Position numbers and translations under genes: made by a program. This document shows positions 19,045 through 27,652 of a DNA stretch of 64,000 nt, piece after piece. The DNA is from Rhizobium oryziradicis (GTDB lineage Bacteria; Pseudomonadota; Alphaproteobacteria; Rhizobiales; Rhizobiaceae). The stretch is taken from positions 82,933-146,932 of the forward strand of contig NZ_MKIM01000024.1 in assembly GCF_001939045.1 (NCBI RefSeq). Direction: 5' to 3'. Numbering within the stretch: position 1 is the stretch's first letter; every line of letters starts with the position of its first letter. The notes beneath the pieces are model-generated. The model made no database searches and was not told the origin of the DNA. It saw only the letters and a list, made by a program, of their open reading frames with translations.

Positions 19045-20817
19045 ATGTTTGGCCAGTCCCGTGTTTCACGCATGCAAACCGATTCTTTGAAGGTGATCAC
19101 CGCCAACATAATGATCTCAGATCCAGATTTGAACATCCGGTATATGAATAAAGCCGTGATGGATCTGCTGAAGGAGGCTGAATCGGACCTCAAGAAAGAG
19201 CTTCCGCGCTTTGAATTCAGCAAGCTGATTGGCAGCAATATTGATATTTTTCACAAAACCCCGTCGCACCAGCGCAATTTGCTGGCGGCACTGAAAACAC
19301 AGCACAAGGCCACAATCTGGGTTGGGCACCGCGCCTTTGACCTGATCGTGACACCACTGCTGGACGGCGGCAAAACAACAGGTTTTGTGGTTGAATGGGC
19401 AAACGCCAAAGAACGCCTGCAAAACCTTGACTATCAGGCACAGATGGCCGCCATCAGCCGTTCGCAAGGGATTATTGAGTTCACCACCGACGGTGAAATC
19501 GTAACCGCCAACGAAAACTTCCTCAAAGCCATTGATTATCGTCTGGACGAAATCAAGGGCCGCAATCACAGCATGTTGGTGAACCAGGACTATGCCAAAT
19601 CACCAGAGTACCGACAGTTTTGGGACGCGCTGCGCCGCGGTGAAGTGCAATCTGCCGAATTTACCCGCTATGGCAAAAACGGCAAGGTGGTGGTGATCAA
19701 TGCCGCTTACAATCCGATTCTGGATAGCAACGGCAAGGTCACCAAGGTCGTCAAATTCGCAACCGATGTCACAGAGCGGGTGAACGCCGTCAATGCGATT
19801 GGCAGCGCCTTGACCCGCCTTGCGGATGGCGATCTTTCGTTTACGCTGGATACACCGTTTGCGCCGGACTTTGAAGGCTTGCGCCGCACGATGAATGAAG
19901 CCCTGACACAGATGCGCAACACGCTCGGTTCAGTCGCCCACTCGACCGGGCAGATTGACAATGGCACGCGCGAAATCAGCCAGAGTGCCGAAGACCTGTC
20001 CAAGCGGACCGAACAGCAAGCCGCCTCGCTTGAAGAAACAGCGGCAGCGCTTGACCAGATCACCGTCAACGTGTCCAACGCCTCCAAGCGCGCAGACGAA
20101 GCCCGCCATGCGGCCGCCACGGCCAGCGAAAACGCCCTGCGGTCTGGTAAAGTGGTTGATGATGCTGTGGGCGCAATGTCGCGCATCGAAAGCTCTTCCA
20201 ATCAGATTTCCAATATCATTGGTGTGATTGATGAAATCGCCTTCCAGACCAATCTTCTGGCGCTGAACGCCGGCGTTGAGGCCGCCCGCGCGGGCGAGGC
20301 AGGCAAAGGCTTTGCCGTTGTCGCGCAGGAAGTGCGTGAACTGGCGCAAAGATCGGCACAAGCCGCCAAGGAAATCAAGGAGCTCATCCGCAATTCTTCC
20401 AACGAGGTCAGCACCGGCGTGAAACTGGTGAGCGAAACCGGCGATGCCCTGCGCACCATTCAGCAGAATATTGTGGCTGTGAACGAGCATATGGAAGCCA
20501 TTACCAGCTCGGCCCGCGAGCAGGCCACGGGGCTGTCCGAAGTCAATTCGGCGGTCAACCAGATGGATCAGGTCACCCAGCAAAACGCGGCCATGGTGGA
20601 AGAAACCAATGCCGCCAGCGCGAGCCTCGCACAGGAAACCGCCCGCCTGCGTGAACTGATTGAAAAATTCCGTCTGGGCAATGCAGCCGCTCCCCGGCAA
20701 TTGGCTGTGGCCAATGCCACCCACAGAGCAACAAGCTCTCCTGCCCGCAGCATGATGGCAAAAGTTGCCCGCTCGGTGGGTGCGCCCGCCCAATCGGAAG
20801 GCTGGAGCGAGTTCTAA
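19045..20817 (+). CDS. Soluble PAS-domain methyl-accepting chemotaxis protein
   Basis: A 590-residue chemoreceptor without membrane helices, so cytoplasmic. The N-terminus has two PAS-like modules (residues about 10-120, [20 protein letters not shown]; and about 140-250, [19 protein letters not shown]). A HAMP-like linker follows ([20 protein letters not shown]). The signalling tip [20 protein letters not shown] is intact. The protein ends EGWSEF: a W-x-x-F tail of the kind that tethers CheR/CheB to receptors. It could sense redox state or an internal ligand through PAS. A consensus AGGAGG precedes the start. A strong hairpin follows at 20864. Confidence 0.9.
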   Translation: MFGQSRVSRMQTDSLKVITANIMISDPDLNIRYMNKAVMDLLKEAESDLKKELPRFEFSKLIGSNIDIFHKTPSHQRNLLAALKTQHKATIWVGHRAFDLIVTPLLDGGKTTGFVVEWANAKERLQNLDYQAQMAAISRSQGIIEFTTDGEIVTANENFLKAIDYRLDEIKGRNHSMLVNQDYAKSPEYRQFWDALRRGEVQSAEFTRYGKNGKVVVINAAYNPILDSNGKVTKVVKFATDVTERVNAVNAIGSALTRLADGDLSFTLDTPFAPDFEGLRRTMNEALTQMRNTLGSVAHSTGQIDNGTREISQSAEDLSKRTEQQAASLEETAAALDQITVNVSNASKRADEARHAAATASENALRSGKVVDDAVGAMSRIESSSNQISNIIGVIDEIAFQTNLLALNAGVEAARAGEAGKGFAVVAQEVRELAQRSAQAAKEIKELIRNSSNEVSTGVKLVSETGDALRTIQQNIVAVNEHMEAITSSAREQATGLSEVNSAVNQMDQVTQQNAAMVEETNAASASLAQETARLRELIEKFRLGNAAAPRQLAVANATHRATSSPARSMMAKVARSVGAPAQSEGWSEF

Positions 20818-20863
20818 GCCAATTGGTGAAGGCTGACAGCAAGAGATCCCGATAGACCCTTAC

Positions 20864-20892
20864 AGCGGCGGTGATGAACAATCACCGCCGCT
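20864..20892 (+). terminator. Hairpin after chemoreceptor 2
   Basis: AGCGGCGGTGAT and ATCACCGCCGCT form a perfect 12-base stem with a 5-base loop, 46 bases after the stop codon. No T-run follows, so it may stabilise the 3' end or act with Rho. Confidence 0.6.
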
Positions 20893-20895
20893 ATT

Positions 20896-20995
20896 GCATA
20901 ATTCTTTAAACCGGAATCGGTTTAAAGATGAAATTATGCAACAAAAATAAAGAGCTACTTTGAGCCTTTGTGCGCCATAAATGGCGCACGGCGCT
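20896..20995. repeat. Dispersed palindromic repeat, copy A
   Basis: Nested palindromes: GCATAATT / AATTATGC outside, TTTAAACCG-GAAT-CGGTTTAAA inside, then GTGCGCCAT-AA-ATGGCGCAC at 20970-20989 followed by GGCGCTGTA. The same modules recur at 21822-21890, 45836-45912 and 54955-55035, always between genes. Such elements are typical of rhizobial chromosomes. Confidence 0.75.
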
Positions 20996-21242
20996 GTATT
21001 GTCGTGATCGACTTGGCCCCTGCATAATTTTAAGAACCGTACGAAATCCACAACCATCTGAGCAGAAACGTGCTTTTCTCGGGCTGAAAAGCACGCCAAA
21101 ATCAGGCCTAACAGCTTCAATTTACTGGATTATTACTCTTTTTGCGCACAGGGGTGCGAATTATGCAGTCGTAAACAAAATCAAAACTTTTCGTTAAATT
21201 TTAGCGAATAAACTGCCTACTGATAGAAGAGGTAAGTTTGTT

Positions 21243-21818
21243 ATGCGTAAATTCCTCATCATCGCCCTGTTGCTGGCTTTGGGAAGCTGTGCCCGACCGC
21301 CAAGTCAAATCCGCAATGCCTGCGCGATTTTTGACCAGCGTGATGGCATGTTTGAAAACTGGAAGCGAGCCACGCGTTCTGTCGAGCGCGAATACGGCGT
21401 GCCGGTGCCTATCCTGATGGCAACAATTTACACGGAATCAAGCTTCAGAGCGCGGGCAAGACCACCACGCCGCTATATTCTTGGTTTCATCCCATGGAAG
21501 CGTGTGTCGACAGCTTACGGCTATTCTCAAGCCCTGGACGGCACCTGGGAGCGCTACCAGCGCGAAACCGGACGCTATTTTGCCCGCCGCAACAATTTCG
21601 CCGACGCGGTTCGCTTCATTGGCTGGTATCACTACCAAAGCCACCTGCGTAACGGCATCCCCTATTCGCAGCCCTATAATATCTATCTGGCCTATCACTC
21701 AGGACAGGTTGGCTATCAACGGGGTGCTTATCGCTCAAGACCCGAGGCCTTGGCCGGCGCCAAGCGCTTTGCCGCCATTGCCAGCATCTATGCCGATCAG
21801 TTGCGGCGCTGCCCGTGA
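21243..21818 (+). CDS. Lytic transglycosylase-like (SLT) lipoprotein
   Basis: A 191-residue lipoprotein: signal peptide MRKFLIIALLLALGSC with the lipidated Cys in the lipobox LGSC. The body is a lysozyme-like SLT domain: ILMATIYTESSFR carries the catalytic glutamate (Glu in TES), followed by AYGYSQALDGTWERYQ and NFADAVRFIGWYHYQS. It would cleave the peptidoglycan glycan strand from the periplasmic face of a membrane. The preceding intergenic region is long and carries repeat copy A; a 44-base perfect palindrome follows the stop codon. Confidence 0.85.
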   Translation: MRKFLIIALLLALGSCARPPSQIRNACAIFDQRDGMFENWKRATRSVEREYGVPVPILMATIYTESSFRARARPPRRYILGFIPWKRVSTAYGYSQALDGTWERYQRETGRYFARRNNFADAVRFIGWYHYQSHLRNGIPYSQPYNIYLAYHSGQVGYQRGAYRSRPEALAGAKRFAAIASIYADQLRRCP

Positions 21819-21821
21819 CAT

Positions 21822-21890
21822 ACAGTGTCCTTTGTGCGCCACATATGGCGCACAAAGGACACTGTACCGCTTTAAATCTGCTGCATCAAA
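21822..21890. repeat. Dispersed palindromic repeat, copy B, with perfect 20-base stem
   Basis: Bases 21822-21841 and 21846-21865 are perfect reverse complements (20-base arms around CATA), containing the GTGCGCCA / TGGCGCAC module. The following GCTTTAAATCTGCTGCAT matches copy C at 54990. Positioned between convergent genes, it probably also ends transcription from both sides. Confidence 0.8.
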
Positions 21891-22428
21891 AGCCCGAGGG
21901 CGGTTGACGTCTGATAAGCGCAAGCTTTGATATCAATTCATTGACTGATTGCTCCACGCTCTGCTTCGCAGTGTCGAGAATGAAAGGGCCTTGCCCCCAA
22001 TCATCATAATGTCTGGCATCATAATGTCTGGCAGTCACGTCTTCCCAGCTCGGTTGTTTCAACCCCTCAATGTCCGTGACCCGCGTTTCCACTCTTCGGC
22101 GATGCTCATCCTGGTCAGAACAAATAACCTCGACTTCAAAGAATGGCACCGACAATTGAACTGCCACCGATCGCCATGCGTCTCGCGTCACGTTTAAGGA
22201 ATTGACAGAATCCGCGATCACCATGTTACCGATCATCAGATTGTCACGCGCAACCCCATAAGAGACCAGATATCCTGCGGGGCCAACCTCAGATCTCAAC
22301 ATCCCGGAGGCTCGTATATTTTGCTCAACGGTATCAACGCGAATATGGACCGCGCCCAATTCTCGCGCCAAGGCACGAGCCGTGGTTGTTTTTCCAGTGC
22401 CTGGAAGACCACCAAAAATAATGAGCAT
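21886..22428 (-). CDS. P-loop kinase-like ATPase (AAA_33 type)
   Basis: A 180-residue protein with an N-terminal Walker A, FGGLPGTGKTTTARALA, and an aspartate after strand 2 (HIRVDTVEQNIR). These are features of small P-loop kinases such as gluconate, chloramphenicol or zeta-toxin-like kinases. Substrate unknown. Near the C-terminus ARHYD is repeated twice because of an exact 15-base tandem duplication in the gene (22003-22032). The ATG at 22426-22428 begins directly with the strand-1/P-loop sequence. Confidence 0.75.
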   Translation of the reverse strand: MLIIFGGLPGTGKTTTARALARELGAVHIRVDTVEQNIRASGMLRSEVGPAGYLVSYGVARDNLMIGNMVIADSVNSLNVTRDAWRSVAVQLSVPFFEVEVICSDQDEHRRRVETRVTDIEGLKQPSWEDVTARHYDARHYDDWGQGPFILDTAKQSVEQSVNELISKLALIRRQPPSGF

Positions 22429-22474
22429 GTGTCATGACCTTCCGTTTACAGCGCCACCATCCACAAGACACAAA

Positions 22475-22498
22475 AAAGGGTCGCTCGCGCGACCCTTT
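22475..22498 (-). terminator. Rho-independent terminator
   Basis: AAAGGGTCGC and GCGACCCTTT form a 10-base stem with a 4-base loop. On the minus strand it is followed by a run of six T. It ends a minus-strand transcript coming from the 24-codon ORF or the quinone oxidoreductase. Confidence 0.85.
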
Positions 22499-22561
22499 CC
22501 ATGAGTTTGACCTAGCCATAGTGGCCCGGAGAGCAAAGGCTCATCCGTAAGGAAGGTGTGT

Positions 22562-22636
22562 TCAGACCGAGGGCTGCCCCTTTCCGTTCATCACCATTCC
22601 AAAGCCTTCTACGCAGATCGAAATCTCATTAGACAT
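22562..22636 (-). CDS. Putative 24-residue small protein
   Basis: A 24-codon ORF (MSNEISICVEGFGMVMNGKG and four more residues) with a very strong ribosome site, AAGGAAGGTGATCC, before the ATG. The ten bases AAGGAAGGTG are perfectly complementary to ten bases just past the stop codon (22549-22558), so translation start and 3' end could pair. A terminator follows at 22475-22498. It lies about 120 bases downstream of the quinone oxidoreductase stop codon on the same strand. No family recognised; it may be a real small protein, or part of a 3'-UTR-derived regulatory RNA. Confidence 0.45.
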   Translation of the reverse strand: MSNEISICVEGFGMVMNGKGQPSV

Positions 22637-22754
22637 TGGATCACCTTCCTTTCTGTTTGTTGACGTTAAACTGAAGGTAGGTGACAAATGGCTGCTTCGC
22701 AAGGCACGAAAAATAAAATAGCGCATTGTTGAGTGATTGATCAAATACCGGTAT

Positions 22755-23759
22755 TTATCCCTGCAGCGTCAGCACAATCTTGCCAATGTGGTTGCTCTCT
22801 TCCATCTGCCGATGCGCCTCCGCCACCTGCTCGAAGGGCAGCACCGCGTGAATAACCGGTGCCACCGTGCCCTGCTCCAACAGCGGCCAGACCTCGGACA
22901 AGAGATCATCGCGGATGGCGCGTTTTTCTTCGGCGGTGCGCGGGCGCATGGTGGAGCCGGTCACCGTCAGACGCTTGACCATGATCGGGCCAAGATTGAC
23001 CTTTTCCGCCACGGCCCCACCCAGAAAGGCAATGATGGAGAGGCAGCCGTCTTTGGCGAGCGATGCGATATTCTTCTCAAAATAAGCAGCGCCAATCATA
23101 TCAAGAATGACATCGACACCTTTGCCATCGGTCTCTGCCTTGATGACGGCGGCAAAATCCTCATTTTTGTAATTGATGGCGCGTTTGGCTCCCAGCTTTT
23201 CGCAAGCCGCGCATTTGTCCGCAGAGCCAGCGGTGGTAAACACATCTGCACCAAAGGCCTTGGCAAGCTGGATGGCGGTGGTGCCAATGCCTGAAGTTCC
23301 GCCATGGATCAGCACGGTCTCACCTTCCGTCACCCCCGCCATTTGAAACAGATTGGCCCATACGGTGAAGAAGGTTTCCGGCACCGCCGCCGCCTTGATG
23401 GCGTCATAGCCCTTTGGCCAGGGCAAGGTCTGCCCCACCGGCAGGAGGCAATATTCGGCATAGCCGCCGCCATTGGCCAGACCGCACACCTTATCGCCAA
23501 TGGCAAAGTCCTGCACGCCCTCGCCCACCGCTGCAACGGTGCCCGCCACTTCCAGCCCCATCACCGGGCTTGCGTCTTTTGGTGGCGGATAGCTGCCCTG
23601 CCGTTGCGCCACATCCGGCCGGTTGATGCCAACGGCCTCAACCTTCACCAGCACTTCGCCAGCGCGCACGAGTGGCAGCGGGCCATCGACTACGCGCATC
23701 ACATCAGGCCCACCGGGGGAAGAAACATCAATATAGCGCATGGTTGTTGGCAACGACAC
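22755..23759 (-). CDS. Zinc-independent NAD(P)H quinone oxidoreductase (PIG3/QOR type)
   Basis: A 334-residue medium-chain reductase. N-terminal GroES-like half: [20 protein letters not shown] and [15 protein letters not shown]. The nucleotide-binding half starts [20 protein letters not shown], and the glycine-rich GGTSGIG favours NADPH. The zinc ligands of alcohol dehydrogenases are missing. The closest pattern is the p53-inducible PIG3-like quinone reductases. It would reduce quinones or other electrophiles in the cytoplasm. Confidence 0.88.
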   Translation of the reverse strand: MSLPTTMRYIDVSSPGGPDVMRVVDGPLPLVRAGEVLVKVEAVGINRPDVAQRQGSYPPPKDASPVMGLEVAGTVAAVGEGVQDFAIGDKVCGLANGGGYAEYCLLPVGQTLPWPKGYDAIKAAAVPETFFTVWANLFQMAGVTEGETVLIHGGTSGIGTTAIQLAKAFGADVFTTAGSADKCAACEKLGAKRAINYKNEDFAAVIKAETDGKGVDVILDMIGAAYFEKNIASLAKDGCLSIIAFLGGAVAEKVNLGPIMVKRLTVTGSTMRPRTAEEKRAIRDDLLSEVWPLLEQGTVAPVIHAVLPFEQVAEAHRQMEESNHIGKIVLTLQG

Positions 23760-23891
23760 GGAGAGCCCCTTTGTTTTTTAAATGCCTGTCTTAGTTAGGG
23801 AGGGTGACCGGAAAAAGAAAGAAGTCCGATCGTCGCAGCATTGATAAAAGTGATTGTGAAGACCTGTTCAACGCGCAAAAGGCAGCCATTG

Positions 23892-25016
23892 ATGAACAAG
23901 CCTGAGACCCGTTTTCGACGATGTTCTATTGCAAGACGTCATTTTTTGGCGGGCGTTGCCAGCCTCTGCCTTGTGCGCCCTTTCCCGACAATTGCCTCAG
24001 AAGGGAGCGTTGCAACCATGCCCCTTTTTCCAACATTGGATGCGCTTGACCAGTCTTTGGCCGCCGGCAATATCAACACGATCAACCGTAAAATGTTGCT
24101 CTCGTTTGCAGCACCCTCTGTGCAGTTTGTGACGAAAAACACACCGGATGATGCCATTCCTGTCGGGAGCAGCAAGATTGGCGGTGCCCCAGATCTGCCC
24201 AAGAGCATGGCTTGGCCGATGCGTGGTCCATCAAGTGCCGGGAAGAGCGAGGTCGATGGCCTTCTAAAAGCCGTTAAAAAATATCCGAGCGAGCCTTTGC
24301 GCAAGGAAATTGATGCGAAAACAATCCTTGCCAACAGGTCAGCCCCCTTGGCTTTCCTGCTGCAACTGGATCTGGCCGAATGCACCAAAAAGGGCAAAAT
24401 GGATGCGGATTTCCCCACAACAGGCCATTTCTATCTGTTTTATGATTTCGTGTTCAAGCCTTGGTATGCAGAGGGAGTTGATGGTGGTGGTTTCCGGTTG
24501 ATATATTCGCAAGCACCATTCGCGCATCTTGTCCGCCAGCCGCCGCCGGACATGGGCTTTCCGCTCTATGACACGTTGGCAGAATACCGCAATCAATTGT
24601 CCTCGGCGGTCATTGATCCAGCCTTCAGCTACACATTGCCCAGTTCATCAAGTTATCCGATGATGGTTCGTTACAGCTATCCCAGACAACCGCCACACGA
24701 AGACTGGTTGGAGAAAAACACCTATATACCCTCAATCGGCGGCCAGCTTGGCGGCTGGCCTTACCTGATACAATATGATCCCGCCATTGATCTTGGCACA
24801 TCGGACGCTGGCATGGGCAAATTGAGCGGCGACAATTTCATCTCCGAAATCACCAAACTTCCCGGACCAATCGAGAATTGGGTGACATTGATTGAGCTTA
24901 CCGATTACGACAGCCCAATCAATGACTTCAATGGTATTTACCTCGTGATGATCCGCCGGAGTGATTTGAAAAGCCGTGATTTTTCAAAAGCTGTCTTCAT
25001 TTATCAAACCGATTGA
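23892..25016 (+). CDS. DUF1963 protein with twin-arginine-like leader
   Basis: A 374-residue protein when started at the ATG at 23892. The N-terminus RRCSIARRHFLAGVASLCLV resembles a Tat leader, so export is likely. The body has the DUF1963 (YwqG-like) pattern: GGAPDLPKSMAWP, FLLQLDLAEC, GHFYLFYDF, and near the end GGQLGGWPYLIQYD. The function of the family is unknown. It ends two bases before the convergent EAL/GGDEF gene. Confidence 0.75.
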   Translation: MNKPETRFRRCSIARRHFLAGVASLCLVRPFPTIASEGSVATMPLFPTLDALDQSLAAGNINTINRKMLLSFAAPSVQFVTKNTPDDAIPVGSSKIGGAPDLPKSMAWPMRGPSSAGKSEVDGLLKAVKKYPSEPLRKEIDAKTILANRSAPLAFLLQLDLAECTKKGKMDADFPTTGHFYLFYDFVFKPWYAEGVDGGGFRLIYSQAPFAHLVRQPPPDMGFPLYDTLAEYRNQLSSAVIDPAFSYTLPSSSSYPMMVRYSYPRQPPHEDWLEKNTYIPSIGGQLGGWPYLIQYDPAIDLGTSDAGMGKLSGDNFISEITKLPGPIENWVTLIELTDYDSPINDFNGIYLVMIRRSDLKSRDFSKAVFIYQTD

Positions 25017-25018
25017 CC

Positions 25019-26836
25019 TCAAACCTCCGCTTGGCCCAGCTCGCGAAACCTTGAAATATGCAGGCCCGATTGGCTTTCCTTGGCATACTTCTTGATCGCG
25101 GCAATTTCGGATGACAGGCGGCTGACATCATCAATCACCAGACCGGTCGGCAATTCCAGCACGCCGATAGAGCAGCGCATCAGGGCAAAATCACGGGTTA
25201 TGCCGTGGCGATCCTCGCCGCGAATGCGTCCCGATGCCCGATCTTCCGGGGAATAAAGCTCGGTGACATCGCCGTGGAAGTCCGACAAAAGCCGATCGAG
25301 AATTTCGGTCAGCTCATCACTGGTCCAATCACTGAGGCCAATGAAAAAGTCATCGCCGCCGACATGGCCAAGAAACACACCATCGGCAAAGAAATAGCGC
25401 CGCATTAGGGCGGCAAACAGCGAGATGGCATGGTCGCCAAGATGAAAGCCGTAATGGTCGTTGAAGGGTTTGAAATTGTCGAAATCGCAATAGCAGAAAT
25501 GGCGAAAACCATCACTGTCGCGGCCCGCATCCTGCATGAAATCGCGGATGGCGCGATTGCCCGGAAGCCCGGTCAGCGGGTTTTGCTCCTGCGCGCTTTT
25601 CAGCTGCTTCTCATTGATGATACGGATCAGGGAGGATGCCGAAATCACCCCGGCATAGCGCATGTTTTCGGTCAAAAGCACGCAATCGCTGCCCTCGGTA
25701 TTGGCAAAAATCGCCATCAACCGGTCGGCGTCGGCATCCAGCCCCACCACCGGGGCGCGGTCGACAAAATGCGAGATGGTGCGCTCATAGACCTTGTTTT
25801 TCAAAAGATCACGGCCAAACGGCTGATAGATATATTCCTTCAGGTGGATCTCGTGAATAATGCCGCGCGGCTCGCCATTGGCGTTCAGCACCGGAAAAAA
25901 CGACTGGCGCGGATTGCGCCGAAACAGATCAAACACGCTTTCAATCGTGTCATTTTCATAAACCGTTGGCAGGCGCTCGATCTGTTTGCGGATGAGGATT
26001 TCATCCAGCGACTGGCTGCTGCGCCGTGATTGCCCCACCTCGCGCAAATGCGGATAGGCCGGCAAAAGCTCGGCCAGATGAGTGGTTGGCTTGGCAATCA
26101 GCCAGCCTTGCACCAAATCCACGCCCAGTTCACGACAGGCGACAAATTCGCCCTCGGTTTCAATGCCTTCGGCAATCACCCGCACCCCCAGCACATGGGC
26201 GATCTGGACAATATTCTTGACCAGATGGCGCTTGCGCGGGTTGCCATCCACACCGGCCACGAAATGGCGGTCGATTTTGAGGTAATCAATCGGGTAATCG
26301 CACAAGAGCTTCATTTCGGCATGGCCAACGCCAAAATCGTCGATGGCGAGTTTGAAGCCTGCCCTGCGCAGCCGGTTTACAAGGCTGGCAAACTCCGGCA
26401 CATTGGTGTTGTCAAACCGCTCGGACAGCTCGAAACAAACGGATGATGGCGCAATGCGCGCCGCTTTCAAATGGGCCAGCAAACTATCCACCATGGCATC
26501 ACCATGGGGAATAAGCCGCACATCAAGATTGATAAACAGCGTGAAGGCGGCATGATCGGGCAGTGTTGCAAACTTGGCCAAAGCCCGGCTGGCCACCATT
26601 TGCTCCAGTGGCAAAAGCTGGCCGACCGCCTCGGCCTGATCCAGAATATCCAGTGGCGTGTCAAACCCGATGCGCTCCTGACCACGCATCAAGCTTTCAT
26701 ACCCAAACACCACTCCCGTCTGCACCTCGACAATCGGCTGAAGCGCATTTTCAACCACAACTTTTGCCAGGGTGAGCAATTGATCGCTGGCAAAACGACG
26801 TACCCCGCCCACATCCGCAGCCAAGCTCACTGCCAT
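25019..26836 (-). CDS. EAL-CBS-CBS-GGDEF cyclic-di-GMP protein
   Basis: A 605-residue soluble protein with the EAL domain first (residues about 20-250). EAL motifs are intact: YESLMRG (E retained, EAL is ESL), FINLD, ELSERFD, IDDFGVGHAE, LKIDRHF and AEGIETEGE. Two CBS repeats follow (SFFPVLNANGEPRGIIHE; SDCVLLTENMRYAGVISASS, residues about 290-410). The GGDEF domain is at the C-terminus, with active-site GGDDF and substrate stretch CDFDNFKPFNDHYGF. No RxxD inhibitory site is seen before GGDDF. It could degrade c-di-GMP, make it, or both, under control of a nucleotide bound to CBS. Family architecture with EAL before GGDEF is the less common order. Confidence 0.9.
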   Translation of the reverse strand: MAVSLAADVGGVRRFASDQLLTLAKVVVENALQPIVEVQTGVVFGYESLMRGQERIGFDTPLDILDQAEAVGQLLPLEQMVASRALAKFATLPDHAAFTLFINLDVRLIPHGDAMVDSLLAHLKAARIAPSSVCFELSERFDNTNVPEFASLVNRLRRAGFKLAIDDFGVGHAEMKLLCDYPIDYLKIDRHFVAGVDGNPRKRHLVKNIVQIAHVLGVRVIAEGIETEGEFVACRELGVDLVQGWLIAKPTTHLAELLPAYPHLREVGQSRRSSQSLDEILIRKQIERLPTVYENDTIESVFDLFRRNPRQSFFPVLNANGEPRGIIHEIHLKEYIYQPFGRDLLKNKVYERTISHFVDRAPVVGLDADADRLMAIFANTEGSDCVLLTENMRYAGVISASSLIRIINEKQLKSAQEQNPLTGLPGNRAIRDFMQDAGRDSDGFRHFCYCDFDNFKPFNDHYGFHLGDHAISLFAALMRRYFFADGVFLGHVGGDDFFIGLSDWTSDELTEILDRLLSDFHGDVTELYSPEDRASGRIRGEDRHGITRDFALMRCSIGVLELPTGLVIDDVSRLSSEIAAIKKYAKESQSGLHISRFRELGQAEV

Positions 26837-27049
26837 AACCTGTTCGCCTCAAATTGATAAAGTCTGATCCGACGCTGACCCGGAATCCTTGAAGGAAGTC
26901 TTTATGGCAGATGAAACTTTTGTGACATTTGTGCAGTTGGGGTGATGCGGGCGAGAAAATCAGACATGTGTGGTGATGTTTTTATTGATTGATGAGTCAA
27001 TTAAAAATAAACTGTCATTTATCAACCAGGAAAAGCCCAAGGAAAAGCA
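26837..27049. promoter_or_regulatory. Promoter region of the bet operon with candidate BetI site
   Basis: About 210 bases between the divergent EAL/GGDEF gene and betI. Around 26978-27007 lies an imperfect inverted repeat, TTTTTATTGA ... TCAATTAAAAA, with ATTGATTGATGAGTCAAT at its centre. TetR-family BetI binds its own promoter at ATTGA/TCAAT-type palindromes, so this is the likely operator, released by choline. Confidence 0.5.
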
Positions 27050-27652
27050 ATGCCGAAATTGGGAATGGAGCCTCTGAGAAAGAAAGCGTTGGTGGATGCC
27101 GCGCTGAAAACCATTGGCCTGCACGGCTCGCTGACGGTCACCATGTCGCAGATTGCCCGCAACGCAGGCGTGTCTCCTGCCCTTGCCCATCATTATTTTG
27201 GCAGCAAGGAGCAATTGCTGATCGAGACCATCCGCTCTTTGCTGCGGCAATTGCACATAGACACCGTTGCGGCTCTCACAAAGGCAAGAACCCCGGTTGA
27301 GCGCATTTCCGCTATCATCCACGTGAGTTTTCAGGCTGATCAATTTGCGCCCGATACAGTAGCGGCCTGGCTTGCCTTTTACTCAGAAGCCCAGCGGTCT
27401 GATGCCACGCGCCGCCTGCTGCTGATTTATGCCCGCAGGCTGCGCTCCAACCTGATGCATGCCCTCACCTCGCTGACCCCACCTGTTGATGCCGAGCGCA
27501 TTGCCGAGGGCACAGCGGCGATGATTGACGGGCTGTATATTCGCCAAAGCCTGCGGGCAGCACCCTTGTCCATTGAAGCTTCCGTGGCACTGGTGGAAGA
27601 TTATGTGACCCGCCAACTCCACAGCGCAGAATCTGGAGCCGCCACCCTATGA
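27050..27652 (+). CDS. betI: Choline-responsive repressor BetI (TetR family)
   Basis: A 200-residue TetR regulator. The N-terminal HTH region reads [19 protein letters not shown] and [19 protein letters not shown]. The rest ([36 protein letters not shown]) matches BetI throughout. It represses the bet genes unless choline is present. Its last codons overlap betC by four bases (ATGA). Confidence 0.93.
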   Translation: MPKLGMEPLRKKALVDAALKTIGLHGSLTVTMSQIARNAGVSPALAHHYFGSKEQLLIETIRSLLRQLHIDTVAALTKARTPVERISAIIHVSFQADQFAPDTVAAWLAFYSEAQRSDATRRLLLIYARRLRSNLMHALTSLTPPVDAERIAEGTAAMIDGLYIRQSLRAAPLSIEASVALVEDYVTRQLHSAESGAATL

